Below, in pieces: positions 1 through 8,527 of a DNA stretch of 64,000 bases. Origin of the DNA: Alphaproteobacteria bacterium (GTDB lineage: Bacteria; Pseudomonadota; Alphaproteobacteria; UBA6615); contig JBDXCV010000009.1 of assembly GCA_039980135.1 (NCBI GenBank), forward strand, positions 1-64,000. Direction: 5' to 3'. The translations under genes and the position numbers were made by a program. The notes under the pieces were generated by a model. That model was not told the DNA's origin, did no database searches, and saw only the letters and a list, made by a program, of their open reading frames with translations. The stretch's first letter is position 1. Every line of letters begins with the position of its first letter.

Positions 1-1
1 G

Positions 2-85
2 TTGCAGACGCGTCAGCAGCTCGGTATCTCGGCCCTGTCCTTCGCCGGTCAGGCCGAACAGTCGGTTCTGTCGCTGCTCCGTTAA
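2..85 (+). CDS. Flagellin, C-terminal end (partial)
   Basis: The frame is open from the window edge and ends at TAA 83-85. The last 27 residues include LSFAGQAEQSVLSLLR, which matches the amphipathic C-terminal D0 helix of alphaproteobacterial flagellins; these typically end in a Gln/Ser-rich stretch followed by LSLF or LSLL. This helix lines the filament channel and carries the export and polymerisation surface. A strong Rho-independent terminator follows 26 bases after the stop, so this is the last gene of its unit. The neighbouring glycosylation genes suggest that this flagellin is their substrate. Only the C-terminus is visible, so the class of flagellin cannot be given. Confidence 0.8.
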   Translation: MQTRQQLGISALSFAGQAEQSVLSLLR

Positions 86-110
86 ACCGGAACTTCGACA
101 ATCGATCCCT

Positions 111-140
111 GGGAAAGGGGGAGCTTCGGCTCCCCCTTTT
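111..140 (+). terminator. Rho-independent terminator of the flagellin gene
   Basis: An 11-bp perfect stem (114-124 paired with 129-139) closes a TTCG tetraloop and ends in TTTT. It lies 26 bases after the flagellin stop codon. Confidence 0.9.
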
Positions 141-149
141 CCTTTGAGG

Positions 150-164
150 TTAATCGCCCGTTAA
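150..164 (+). promoter_or_regulatory. CtrA-type binding box
   Basis: TTAATCGCCCGTTAA is a perfect TTAA-N7-TTAA, the consensus for CtrA in alphaproteobacteria. It sits between the flagellin terminator and the TPR glycosyltransferase, 23 bases before that start codon. A ctrA gene is present in this window. The match is seen directly; binding is inferred. Confidence 0.65.
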
Positions 165-187
165 GCAGGGCTGCATACGATACGAGC

Positions 188-2188
188 ATGACTCTCGCGG
201 CACCCCAGGACCCGTCACAACCCGCAGAAACGCATGCCTTCGACGCTATGGTCGAAGGCCATGTGCGCGCGGCGCGCGCCGCCTTCGATGTCGAGAATTA
301 CGACGGCGCCATCGCGGCATGTGAGCGACTTCTGGCGGCATGCCCGGGTTCACCCGAAGCACTGATGCTGCTCGGACTGGTGAGCTGGAAACTCGATGAG
401 CCTGTATCTGCCGTCGATCTGTTGCGCCGCGCCCAGGCCGCAGATCCGGAATCACGCGAATATGCCGACGCCCTGGCGACAATTCTGGCGCAGCTGGGGG
501 ACAGCACGGAATCCCTCTACTACGCGAAGCTGGCGACCATCCTCACGCCCCATCCGCTTGGCGCCGCGCTGCTGCCTCCCAAATTCACCGAGTATTTCAA
601 GAACCTGAACTTTGCCCGCCCGCATACTTTTCGAAATCGCGCACGCAAAGCATTCGACCGCGGGGCCATGCAAGAGGCGGTCGATCTGTGCAGCACCCAG
701 CTGGAACTCACACCCAACGAACCCGAGACCCTGCGGCTGATCGCATCCGCGCTGTTCGAAATGGGCCAGGTCACCAGCGCCGTGTCGGCCCTGCAAACCG
801 TGATCCGGGACTGCGCGACTGCGCACGACTATGAGAATTTGGCCCGTTTTCTGGGCGCCGCCGGAAAATTCGACGACGCCATGCTGGCTCATGCCATGGT
901 CATTCGGCGCCAGCCCGGCGATCCCGCACCGGAACAGGCACGAATCCGAACATTGGCAAAGCAATATGGCGTTGAGGATCCCGTGTCGCCGTTCGCCACG
1001 GCATGCCGGAGCTGGATCGACCGGTTCGGGTGTCGCGATGCCAAACGGCCGGTCGCATTCTCGAATCCCACGGAACCCGACCGCAGGCTTCGCATCGGTT
1101 ACATCGGCGCGGGCCTGCATGCGGGCGACCTCGCACCGATGCTCGAGCCTGTTCTGGCGCGCCATGACCGAAACACGATCGAGATCTATGTCTACGCCGA
1201 CGATGCGCGCCAGGACCCGATGACCGAGAGTCTGATGCGCCACACGGCACGGTGGACCGACCTTCGGAGGGTCGATCCGGAAACCGCCGCCGAAATCATC
1301 CGGGGGGACGGGATCGATATCGCCGTCGATCTGCGCGGGCATGGCACGGACAATCGCATGCTTACATTCGCACGTCGGCCCGCACCGGTGTGCCTAGGCT
1401 GGCTGGGTGTCCGGCCCGCATCCCTCGATGTCCATGACGCCCAACTCGTCGGCACGGACACGGTTTGCAAGGAAAATATCGCCGCCGGAACGAACGCCGC
1501 CACAACGACCGACGATGGTGCGTCCGCCCTGACCCTGCCGGCCGATCATCCGATTACCATGGCCGGCATGCCGGCGGTCAACCCGGTCCCGCCGCTGTCA
1601 ACCAACGGCCACATCACCTTTGGGGTGCTGGGACCGTTCTCCGCATTGGGCCCGGACAGCGTCGCGATCTGGAAGACCGCCCTCGAAGCGGTGCCCGATG
1701 CGAAACTGCTGGTCGCCAACCACGCCCGGATGGACAGCGAGACGCTGGATCGCGTTTATCGGCTGGCTGCCCATGTGGGATTGAGCGAGCGCGTCACCAT
1801 CGCGGAACTCGAAGATCCCCGCGCACCGCGCGCGAAGTTCATGGACTATATCGACATTGTGCTCGACACCATGCCGCAGAGCGGTTTTACCGAAGTCGGT
1901 GAAGCTTTGTGGATGGGCGTACCAGCGCTCGCAGAATCCGGATCAGCGGGCGCGCGCGCCTTAACTGCCGCGGGCAAGGAAGCCTGGGTATATTCCGGTC
2001 CCGACGGTTTGCGCGACACCGTCCAGGGCCTGGCAGGCAACGTCGAGTTGCTGCACGAACACCGGCAGAATATGCGGCTTTCGCTCGCCGACGCCCCCCT
2101 GTTCGATGTTGGTAGGTTTACCGCCAGTCTGGAGGCCGCGTATCGGGCTCACTGGATTCGGTGGTGCAACGCGCAGGCCGAAGACTAA
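188..2188 (+). CDS. TPR protein with OGT/SPINDLY-like glycosyltransferase domain
   Basis: This is a 666-residue cytoplasmic protein. Residues about 20-270 form TPR-like helical repeats (for example ALMLLGLVSWKLDEPVSAV, and later ETLRLIASALFEMGQVTSAV). From about residue 300 it resembles the C-terminal catalytic region of the O-GlcNAc transferase/SPINDLY family (GT41): RLRIGYIGAGLHAGDLAP, a GIDIAVDLRGH segment, ITFGVLGPFSALGP, and a nucleotide-site-like FMDYIDIVLDTMPQSGFTEV. The family normally has a longer linker and a stricter DTxPYxGxTT-like motif; here it reads DTMPQSGFTE, so the donor sugar is uncertain. Its place between flagellin and a Maf/NeuB/NeuA block suggests a role in flagellin glycosylation. 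The start at 188 follows a perfect CtrA-type box. Confidence 0.75.
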   Translation: MTLAAPQDPSQPAETHAFDAMVEGHVRAARAAFDVENYDGAIAACERLLAACPGSPEALMLLGLVSWKLDEPVSAVDLLRRAQAADPESREYADALATILAQLGDSTESLYYAKLATILTPHPLGAALLPPKFTEYFKNLNFARPHTFRNRARKAFDRGAMQEAVDLCSTQLELTPNEPETLRLIASALFEMGQVTSAVSALQTVIRDCATAHDYENLARFLGAAGKFDDAMLAHAMVIRRQPGDPAPEQARIRTLAKQYGVEDPVSPFATACRSWIDRFGCRDAKRPVAFSNPTEPDRRLRIGYIGAGLHAGDLAPMLEPVLARHDRNTIEIYVYADDARQDPMTESLMRHTARWTDLRRVDPETAAEIIRGDGIDIAVDLRGHGTDNRMLTFARRPAPVCLGWLGVRPASLDVHDAQLVGTDTVCKENIAAGTNAATTTDDGASALTLPADHPITMAGMPAVNPVPPLSTNGHITFGVLGPFSALGPDSVAIWKTALEAVPDAKLLVANHARMDSETLDRVYRLAAHVGLSERVTIAELEDPRAPRAKFMDYIDIVLDTMPQSGFTEVGEALWMGVPALAESGSAGARALTAAGKEAWVYSGPDGLRDTVQGLAGNVELLHEHRQNMRLSLADAPLFDVGRFTASLEAAYRAHWIRWCNAQAED

Positions 2189-2209
2189 CCCCTCCCAGAC
2201 CCCGAAACT

Positions 2210-4228
2210 TTACGCGACGTCCTCTTTGAAGGCCTCGAGCTCCTCGCGCGTGCCGTCGAAGAACGCATCGACATCATCGAGAAGCCGCGTGTAGCGCCGT
2301 GCCATGCGCGCAAACAGGGACTCCAGCTCCGCCAAAGCCGCGCGCCGGTATTCGATACGGGATTCGGGGTCCGTAATCCGCCCCTCCACCCAGATCATGC
2401 TTGCCAGCAACAGCACGGTGGTCCCGAACAGAAACACCCGGGTCGGAGGCTCGGTGGTGATCACTTCGGCATACCGGGTCTCTTCATAGAGGTCGCGCGC
2501 CCACGCCATGTCACCGGCCGGGTCGGCCCCCTTGAGAATATCGTTCACGCGGCCAAAGACCGCGCCCGCATGCCGCTCCAGTTGCTCACGGCGCCACAGG
2601 CTCTGGCAATGGCTGTCGGAATAGTTCGGCAGGCCTTCCGCCACCCGCGCTTTCACTTTCGCACGATCCAGGCGCCCCTGGGGAAATGTTACGAGCCGTG
2701 AGAGCTGCGGCGTGGCATGGGCGATGCGGACCCCGTCGCTGCAGTTGATGCAGTCGAGGTCACGGTGCAGGCGCACCACATTCTCGAAGGTGAAGCGGCT
2801 CCAGTTTAGTATGCCTTCGGTGTAGGCCGTGCCGCCGAAGTTCGCCGGCACTTCGAAGCGATTCTCACCGCCCCACTCCGGCGCCTTGCCCAGGCCGATA
2901 TAGGTCGCCGACGCGTGATAGGTGTCGCGTTCGCGCGTGCCCATGTCGACGCCGAACAGGTACAGTTTCCGGAACCCCATATAGAGCAGCGTGATCAACG
3001 CGGCGTTCGCGACGGACGGCCCGCAGGCCCCCAGCGGATCCGCGCCGGAACTCAGCAGCATTGTCGAACTGACCCGGTCACGAAAATAGAACACCCGGTC
3101 GTCGAAATACCGGCACACTTCGGGTCGTACGCTGGTCGATGCGATGAGCGTGGTGCCTTCGGGCTTGCCGAACTCCTCGACGGCGTTGCGAACGTTGCGC
3201 GCATTCGCGGCCTCATTCTCCAGCTCGACATGATAGTCCGGCGTCAGGCCGTTCGCCCGCAGGGCGCGAAGGCTTGAACCGAGCGAGACCAGGATGACGT
3301 TTTCGCGGTTGGCGATGATGAAATCCATATCCCTGTCGATCGATGGACCCGACCCGCAGATCATCACGGGCGTGTCGCGGACCGGCAGCGGGCTCGCGAT
3401 GACCTTGGTCGTCCCGCGGCCCAGATTACTGACCGCGTTGGACATCATCACCACTTCATCCTCGTAGAATCCGAGGCCGTAAATGTGGAGCGCGAAATCA
3501 TCGTGGAATGCCTGGTGGGCGCCATTGAGCACGCCCGATCCCAGATGCTGATAGACATAGGACCCGTCGAGGAATGCGGTGCCGGTTTCCCGGACGACCT
3601 CGCGGATACGCGATGAAATCGCATCGATGTCGCGCTCGAAAATGAAGTAGACCGAACCCCCGGCTCCATGGATCGCCATGAAGATTTCAGCCCAATCGAT
3701 GGTGGAGAGGCTGTGCCGGATATGTTCCAGATTGGGCTCGATCAGGACCAGGTCCCGGCAGCCCGCATGTGCAACCAGCGGCGCCAGGTGCAGACCCAGT
3801 CCGACGCCGTACACGAACATATAGCCGGCATCGCCGCCGGTCCGTACCTGTTCGAGGGCGATGCCGTGAGTTTCGGGATACGCCACCGACCAGCGCGCAA
3901 ACTCGCCCGCCAACCCCAAAAGTTTGTCCGCGGTTTTCATGGAGATATAGACACGCTCCGGCTCCGCGAAATATTCCGCCAATTGTGTGTTGGCGTAGTC
4001 AATCGCATCGGCGCGGTAGAGCGCGCCCTCACCGAAAACAATATCGAGCCGCCCGGCTTCGTCTGCCGACAATTGGGTGGCCGTGTGGTTCATGTTGGCC
4101 AGCCGTGCATGGAGTTGGGGCGCATGGCGTTCGAAGGCCGCCAGGTTCTGCGCCACACGCGCCTCGACCGCTGCAGCGGACATGTCGGGACGAGACAGGA
4201 TCTTCGGGTCGTTCATGCTTTTCTCCAA
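2210..4228 (-). CDS. Motility accessory factor (Maf/DUF115) flagellin glycosyltransferase
   Basis: The 672-residue protein carries the MAF/DUF115 domain: VMICGSGPSIDRDMDFI around residue 295 followed by ENVILVSLGSSLRALRANG, DYHVELENE and later GACGPSVANAALITLLYMGF. In Campylobacter, Aeromonas and Magnetospirillum, Maf proteins of this size are needed to transfer nonulosonic acids (pseudaminic or legionaminic acid) to flagellin Ser/Thr in the cytoplasm. Length and domain order fit the family. It is downstream of the NeuA/NeuB-type genes on the same strand, with 23 bases to the next gene, so an operon of four genes reading leftward is likely. The Maf assignment is strong; the identity of the sugar is inferred from neighbours. 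Confidence 0.85.
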   Translation of the reverse strand: MEKSMNDPKILSRPDMSAAAVEARVAQNLAAFERHAPQLHARLANMNHTATQLSADEAGRLDIVFGEGALYRADAIDYANTQLAEYFAEPERVYISMKTADKLLGLAGEFARWSVAYPETHGIALEQVRTGGDAGYMFVYGVGLGLHLAPLVAHAGCRDLVLIEPNLEHIRHSLSTIDWAEIFMAIHGAGGSVYFIFERDIDAISSRIREVVRETGTAFLDGSYVYQHLGSGVLNGAHQAFHDDFALHIYGLGFYEDEVVMMSNAVSNLGRGTTKVIASPLPVRDTPVMICGSGPSIDRDMDFIIANRENVILVSLGSSLRALRANGLTPDYHVELENEAANARNVRNAVEEFGKPEGTTLIASTSVRPEVCRYFDDRVFYFRDRVSSTMLLSSGADPLGACGPSVANAALITLLYMGFRKLYLFGVDMGTRERDTYHASATYIGLGKAPEWGGENRFEVPANFGGTAYTEGILNWSRFTFENVVRLHRDLDCINCSDGVRIAHATPQLSRLVTFPQGRLDRAKVKARVAEGLPNYSDSHCQSLWRREQLERHAGAVFGRVNDILKGADPAGDMAWARDLYEETRYAEVITTEPPTRVFLFGTTVLLLASMIWVEGRITDPESRIEYRRAALAELESLFARMARRYTRLLDDVDAFFDGTREELEAFKEDVA

Positions 4229-4251
4229 CTCCTCGGTACGTCGATGAGCGG

Positions 4252-5181
4252 TCAGGCCGCCGACAGGCGTCCGCGCGCCTGACGTTCGTCTGCCGGTTCG
4301 ATCTCGATCCAGTCGAGAAACTCGAACCAGACACCGGGCCGCCCGGCACAGGCATTCAAGGCCGCCGCCGCTTGCGTGTCCGAACTGCCGGACAGGGTCT
4401 GGACCAGCGTCTCCAGGCGGCCATGGCGGGCGGCAAGCTCGCGCGTGGCGGGAAACGCCCGGTAGTGACGCATGGCGATTTCAATCGACCGGTCCAGTTG
4501 CGCCCGCGTCGCGGGCACACCGGCACCCAGCGTGTTGCCGCCGTATAGGCGGTACGCAGCCACGGGAGACATCGTGCGCCGGGCCGTGCGGCCGGCGCGC
4601 AGCAAGGTCGTGAAAATCCACCAGTCCGCCGCCACCACGTCGGCGGGAATGTGCAACGCTTCCTCGGTCAATGACGCGGCGCGTACCGCAGTGTTGGACA
4701 GGCCCAGAAAATTCCGCCCGGCCAATGCCGCCGGGTCGTCCACATGGCGCGGCAGTTTCACGCCATCGAAAAAGCGCCGGTGGAGGTATTCTCCGCGGGT
4801 ATCCATCAGCTCCAGATCACCGAACGAAATATCCGCGCCCGAGCCCATGGCCAACGCGTCTTCATGCAACCCGGGCGCATTGGCGGCCAGCATGTCGTCC
4901 ATATCGGCAAAAATCAGGAAGTCCGCACCGGTCTCGAGGGCAGCCATGAGAAGGGTGCGTCGCACTTGCGCGGGTGTCGCCGCGTCACGCGCCTTGATGG
5001 TCATGACTGGACAGATCTCGCGTAAGGCCGCAATCAAGGGGTCCGGCGCATCGAAATCATCGATCGCGAGTACCAGGCAAACATCGGCACCGCTTACGGC
5101 AGCGCGCAGGCCCGCCGTATAGGCATCGAAATAAGGCCGCCCGGCCTCATACAGCGCGGTGCAGATGGCGAACCGGGTCAT
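4252..5181 (-). CDS. GT-A family glycosyltransferase
   Basis: The start chosen is the ATG at 5181, giving MTRFAICTALYEAGRPYF, where the GT-A fold begins at once; an in-frame ATG at 5208 would add nine residues. The product of about 309 residues has a nucleotide-sugar/metal site (LIFADMDDMLAANAP, a DxDD motif), followed by RNFLGLSNTAVRA and a VVAADWWIFTTLLRAG acceptor-side segment, as in family 2-type enzymes. It probably adds a sugar in flagellin or surface glycan assembly. The 5' end overlaps the cytidylyltransferase gene by about 35 bases, so the two are likely translated together. The sugar donor cannot be told from sequence. Confidence 0.65.
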   Translation of the reverse strand: MTRFAICTALYEAGRPYFDAYTAGLRAAVSGADVCLVLAIDDFDAPDPLIAALREICPVMTIKARDAATPAQVRRTLLMAALETGADFLIFADMDDMLAANAPGLHEDALAMGSGADISFGDLELMDTRGEYLHRRFFDGVKLPRHVDDPAALAGRNFLGLSNTAVRAASLTEEALHIPADVVAADWWIFTTLLRAGRTARRTMSPVAAYRLYGGNTLGAGVPATRAQLDRSIEIAMRHYRAFPATRELAARHGRLETLVQTLSGSSDTQAAAALNACAGRPGVWFEFLDWIEIEPADERQARGRLSAA

Positions 5182-5917
5182 CGGCCTGGTCGAGCTCCTG
5201 TTGGTCATTCCGTTGGCGTTTCAATCGGTTTTCGGGGCGCTGCAGGAAAAGCGCCTCGGCGGCCAGAAAGTCCGCTTCGGCATCGATATCGACCGCGCGT
5301 TCAACGGGCATCACATGGGCGAACATTTCGCCGCCGTAGATCGAGCCGCGCCGGCGTGCCGCCGCGACATCGAAGACATAAACAGAACCGTTCGGCAGAT
5401 AGGCCTCATCATGCGCCTGGCGGTTGACCAGCGGGCCGTCGCTTGCAACCGCGGGGACCAACTGGCCGTCGGCGGCGATCGTGTGCAGCCAGGCCAGCGG
5501 CTTGGCTTCGCTCACCGAAATCACGGCATCGGCTCCCTTGCGGTGATAAAGCGCGATCGCGCCGTCGATGTCGTCGGGCGAACGCAGCGGTGAGGTCGGC
5601 AACAACACGCACACCTCGCGCGGTGCGGATCCCTCGATAAGCTCGAGGCTGTCGATCAGATGCAGATAGGCGTCGAGCGCGTTGGCGGTGTCGGATGCGA
5701 GATGCGGCGGCCGGCGAACCGGGATTTCAACCCCCTCGATATCGCGGGCAATCCGCATGATCTCGTCATCATCCGTCGTGACAAGCACCCGGGTAACGGA
5801 TCGTGCAGCCAGCGCGGTCCGCAAGGTATGGACGATCAGCGGCTCACCCGCAAACAGCCGGGTATTCTTGCCCGGCAGCCCCTTTGAGCCGCCGCGCGCA
5901 GGAACGATAACGATCAT
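5147..5917 (-). CDS. Acylneuraminate-type (nonulosonate) cytidylyltransferase
   Basis: The 256-residue protein opens with MIVIVPARGGSKGLPGKN, the signature of NeuA/LegF/PseF enzymes that activate nine-carbon sugars with CTP. Further family segments are VTTDDDEIMRIA, the RPPHLASDTA loop, VLLPTSPLRSPDDID and a late VDIDAEADFLAAEAL. CMP-activated sugar is the donor for the Maf transferase encoded two genes downstream. It overlaps the synthase gene by 4 bases (ATGA), a sign of translational coupling. The last 25 residues are basic and outside the family core. Legionaminic, pseudaminic and neuraminic acid versions cannot be separated by eye. Confidence 0.88.
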   Translation of the reverse strand: MIVIVPARGGSKGLPGKNTRLFAGEPLIVHTLRTALAARSVTRVLVTTDDDEIMRIARDIEGVEIPVRRPPHLASDTANALDAYLHLIDSLELIEGSAPREVCVLLPTSPLRSPDDIDGAIALYHRKGADAVISVSEAKPLAWLHTIAADGQLVPAVASDGPLVNRQAHDEAYLPNGSVYVFDVAAARRRGSIYGGEMFAHVMPVERAVDIDAEADFLAAEALFLQRPENRLKRQRNDQQELDQADDPVRHLHRAV

Positions 5918-7005
5918 GCGGCGTCGCTGATACCGGCGGCCACAGACGGGGCCGGTGCCAGGTCGTCATCGGACAGCAACGCATCCGCCGAAATATCATG
6001 CACGAGCACACGGCCGAACAGGCGATGAGCGTCATTGGGGGAAATTCCGGTGCCGGGACGGCGATAGGTTACATCCGTCTCCGACAGGACATGCCCCGCC
6101 GGCAGTGGCCGCGCGGCGACCACGCTGCGTCGCATGCCGAGGCTTTGCTGGCGCTCGGCGTCGGAGACAACGCGGCGGCGTTCTCCGAGAGCGGCGGGAA
6201 TGCGTCCCGCAGCCGAGGCGATGAGAGCCAGATCGGCGGGATCGGCCGAGACGGCGTGGTCCCAGCCCTCCATATTCTTGTCGAGCGTGAAGTGTTTCTC
6301 GATCACGACCGCGCCCAGCGCGATCGCGGCGAGGGGAATTTCAACCCCGATCGTGTGATCGGAAAATCCGACCGGATAGCCGAACGCGTCGCGCAACATC
6401 TCGATATTGCGCAGGTTCATGTAGTCGTCGGCGGGCGGCGGATAGAGCGCGATACAATGCAACAGGGTCGTGTCGCGATGACCACAGGCTTCCAATGTCG
6501 CGAGCGCATGTTCGATTTCGCCCATGGTCGCGAAGCCGGTCGACAGCACGATCGGCCGGCCTTTCCCGGCCGCGACACGCAGCAGCGGGTCGTTGTTCAA
6601 ATCCATCGAGGCGAGCTTGATGAAGGGCGGGTCGAGAAGATCAAGCGCGTGCAGCTCTTCGTCGGAGCAGGGCGTGGAGGCGAAGTCGATGTCGACCTCG
6701 CGACAGTAGGCCGCGAGCTCGGCCATATCACCCTCGGCGACCGCATATTCCGCGACCTGATCCTCGAGCCCGGGATTGGCCTCATAGACGGAGCGGGCAA
6801 ACAGCCCCGTGCCCCAGCTCTGGAATTTGGCCGCATCGGCGCCGCCGGCTTTGGCGGCATCGACCAGTTCGCGTGCGAGTTTCATGTTGCCGTTATGGTT
6901 CGCGCCGATCTCGGCGATGACATAGGCGCGACCGTCGGAATGAAGAGGCATGGTGGGCATTCCCGCAAATGAAAAGGACTCGCCGGCGACGGGCCGACGC
7001 TTCAT
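5914..7005 (-). CDS. N-acetylneuraminate/legionaminate-type synthase (NeuB family)
   Basis: The 363-residue protein condenses a six-carbon sugar with phosphoenolpyruvate to give a nine-carbon nonulosonic acid. It shows the NeuB barrel (YVIAEIGANHNGNMKLA, AAKFQSW, DIDFASTPCSDEELH, KLASMDLNNDPLL, IVLSTGFATMGEIEHA, GFSDHTIGVEIPLAA, VIEKHFTLDKN) and a C-terminal SAF (antifreeze-like) domain from about residue 290 (GMRRSVVAARPLPAGHVLS). It heads a leftward four-gene unit with the cytidylyltransferase, a glycosyltransferase and Maf. The sugar-precursor genes (PseB/PseC/LegB-like) are not in this window and would have to lie elsewhere. Confidence 0.88.
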   Translation of the reverse strand: MKRRPVAGESFSFAGMPTMPLHSDGRAYVIAEIGANHNGNMKLARELVDAAKAGGADAAKFQSWGTGLFARSVYEANPGLEDQVAEYAVAEGDMAELAAYCREVDIDFASTPCSDEELHALDLLDPPFIKLASMDLNNDPLLRVAAGKGRPIVLSTGFATMGEIEHALATLEACGHRDTTLLHCIALYPPPADDYMNLRNIEMLRDAFGYPVGFSDHTIGVEIPLAAIALGAVVIEKHFTLDKNMEGWDHAVSADPADLALIASAAGRIPAALGERRRVVSDAERQQSLGMRRSVVAARPLPAGHVLSETDVTYRRPGTGISPNDAHRLFGRVLVHDISADALLSDDDLAPAPSVAAGISDAA

Positions 7006-7018
7006 CGGGAAAGCTTAG

Positions 7019-7032
7019 TTAATGGTGGTTAA
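7019..7032 (-). promoter_or_regulatory. TTAA-N6-TTAA pair upstream of the NeuB-type gene
   Basis: On the minus strand the sequence reads TTAACCACCATTAAC, 14 bases before the ATG at 7005. The spacing is six, not the CtrA consensus seven, but the half-site TTAACCA resembles the reported TTAACCAT form. A regulatory role is a weak inference. Confidence 0.3.
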
Positions 7033-7090
7033 TAACGTCTGAACCGACGCGGTTTGATTCGCGCGGCGATGCCGTTCGATTTCATCCCGC

Positions 7091-7948
7091 CTAGACCGGC
7101 TTGTCGCCCTTGATGACAATGCGGTGCATCAGCCGGTGTTCGGTGTAGTCGAACAGGGCGTAGTGCAGCGATAGCCGGTTGTCCCAAACCGCCAGGTCGT
7201 TGGTCTTCCATTTATGGCGATACTGAAACTCGGGTGTCCGCAGGTAGTCGAACAGGTAACGCAGCAGGAAATCGCTCTCGCGGCGGTCCATGTCCTTGAT
7301 GAAGCTGGTCATGGATTCGTTCACGAACAGCCCCTTCTTGCCCGTCACGGGGTGGGTCCGCACGACCGGGTGAAGGGCGGGCGTGTAGGTCGCCTTGCGG
7401 TTACGCAAATGTTCCTGGTGATCCCTGCTCCAGAGTTCCGGGCGGACATGTTCGCCGTAGGCCTTGAACCGGTCATGATACGCCCACAACCCATCCACAT
7501 GCGCCCGCATCCGGTCCGACAGGGCCTCATACGCAGCCACCATGTTGACCCAGACCGTGTCGCCGCCGCGCGGCGGAATGTCCCGGGCATACAGCGCCGT
7601 GCCCATGCTCGGGATCTCCATTCCCGCGAAATCCGTGTGCCACAGATCGAGCGTTTCATGGGGTGGCTTGGAGGCGTCATACTCGAGGATATCAATCTCC
7701 GGATTATCCTTGCTCTTCTCGAACCCGGATACGGCCGACGGCTGCAATTCACCGAAACGGCGTGCGATGGCGACATGTTGATCCGGGGTCAGATTCTGGT
7801 CACGGAACACAATCACCGTGCGTTCGAGCAATGCCTCGTGAATCTCATCGAACGCCCGGTTGGTTAATTCCCGGGAGAGATCAATGCCTTCGATGACGGC
7901 ACCACATGCCGGCGACATCTCGTGCATTTCAAAACTTTCATATGCCAT
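7091..7948 (-). CDS. TauD/TfdA-family Fe(II)/2-oxoglutarate dioxygenase
   Basis: The start used is ATG 7948 (MAYESFEMHEMS), which places the GAVIEGIDLS motif at the usual distance from the N-terminus; an upstream in-frame ATG at 8002 adds 18 residues with no family similarity. The 285-residue product has the iron-binding pair in WHTDFAG (His104, Asp106) and the distal histidine in WDNRLSLHYALFDY (about 262), with an Arg nearby for 2-oxoglutarate. Such enzymes hydroxylate taurine, 2,4-D, alkyl sulfates or other small acids; the substrate cannot be named. It lies alone between the glycosylation genes and flbT, with no sulfonate transporter beside it. Confidence 0.82.
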   Translation of the reverse strand: MAYESFEMHEMSPACGAVIEGIDLSRELTNRAFDEIHEALLERTVIVFRDQNLTPDQHVAIARRFGELQPSAVSGFEKSKDNPEIDILEYDASKPPHETLDLWHTDFAGMEIPSMGTALYARDIPPRGGDTVWVNMVAAYEALSDRMRAHVDGLWAYHDRFKAYGEHVRPELWSRDHQEHLRNRKATYTPALHPVVRTHPVTGKKGLFVNESMTSFIKDMDRRESDFLLRYLFDYLRTPEFQYRHKWKTNDLAVWDNRLSLHYALFDYTEHRLMHRIVIKGDKPV

Positions 7949-8072
7949 CGCAATAAGGGCCCCGCTTACCCAATTTCGTCCGGTTATCCGCCGATCTTCC
8001 ACGATCGTCAGTGACCCGGCAAGTACGGATCCTGCGCGAAAGTACGAACAATTTTCGGCAAATTCCGCGCTT

Positions 8073-8087
8073 TTTACTCTTCCTTAA
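8073..8087 (+). promoter_or_regulatory. CtrA-like box upstream of flbT
   Basis: TTTACTCTTCCTTAA is a TTAA-N7-TTAA site with one mismatch in the first half, followed by C as in the extended consensus. It ends 50 bases before flbT. Function is inferred. Confidence 0.4.
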
Positions 8088-8137
8088 CAGCCCGGGGCGA
8101 AAGTAGCGTCCGAACGTCACCTAACCCGGTAGGGGTC

Positions 8138-8527
8138 ATGCCTCTTAAATTGTCGCTCGCCAAAGGCGAGAAATTCGTGGTCAACGGCGCCGTCATCAAG
8201 AATGACGGAGCAGACATCAACCTTGTCTTCGAGAACAAGGCACACATCCTTCGTCAGAAGGACATCATGACGGCGGATACGGCGAGCACGCCGGCCCGCC
8301 GGGTCTATCTGGCCCTGCAATGCGCCTACATGTTCAAGGATCGCGAGAACGACCATCTCGGCGATTTCGCATCCCTCCTCGAAGAGTTCCAGGACGCCGC
8401 CCCCAGCACGGGCGATGTCGCCGGCGCCATTCGAAAACATGTGGACGAACACGATCTGTATGGCGCCCTCAAGGAATGCCATCGGCTTATCGACCTGGAA
8501 GCGGAGATTATGAATCATGTCCAATGA
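8138..8527 (+). CDS. flbT: FlbT, post-transcriptional flagellin regulator
   Basis: The 129-residue protein begins MPLKLSLAKGEKFVVNGAV and carries IVKND-type and DIMTADTASTPARRVYLAL segments diagnostic of FlbT. In Caulobacter FlbT binds flagellin mRNA 5' leaders and represses translation until the hook is complete, acting against FlaF. The gene overlaps flaF by 11 bases, an order kept in many alphaproteobacteria. A CtrA-like box lies upstream. Family length is usual (about 130-140 residues). Confidence 0.93.
   Translation: MPLKLSLAKGEKFVVNGAVIKNDGADINLVFENKAHILRQKDIMTADTASTPARRVYLALQCAYMFKDRENDHLGDFASLLEEFQDAAPSTGDVAGAIRKHVDEHDLYGALKECHRLIDLEAEIMNHVQ

Noticed and set aside
5998-6972. Long plus-strand frame opposite the NeuB-type gene
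   Set aside because: It lies within the synthase gene and its translation is Arg/Gly/His-rich with no recognisable domain.
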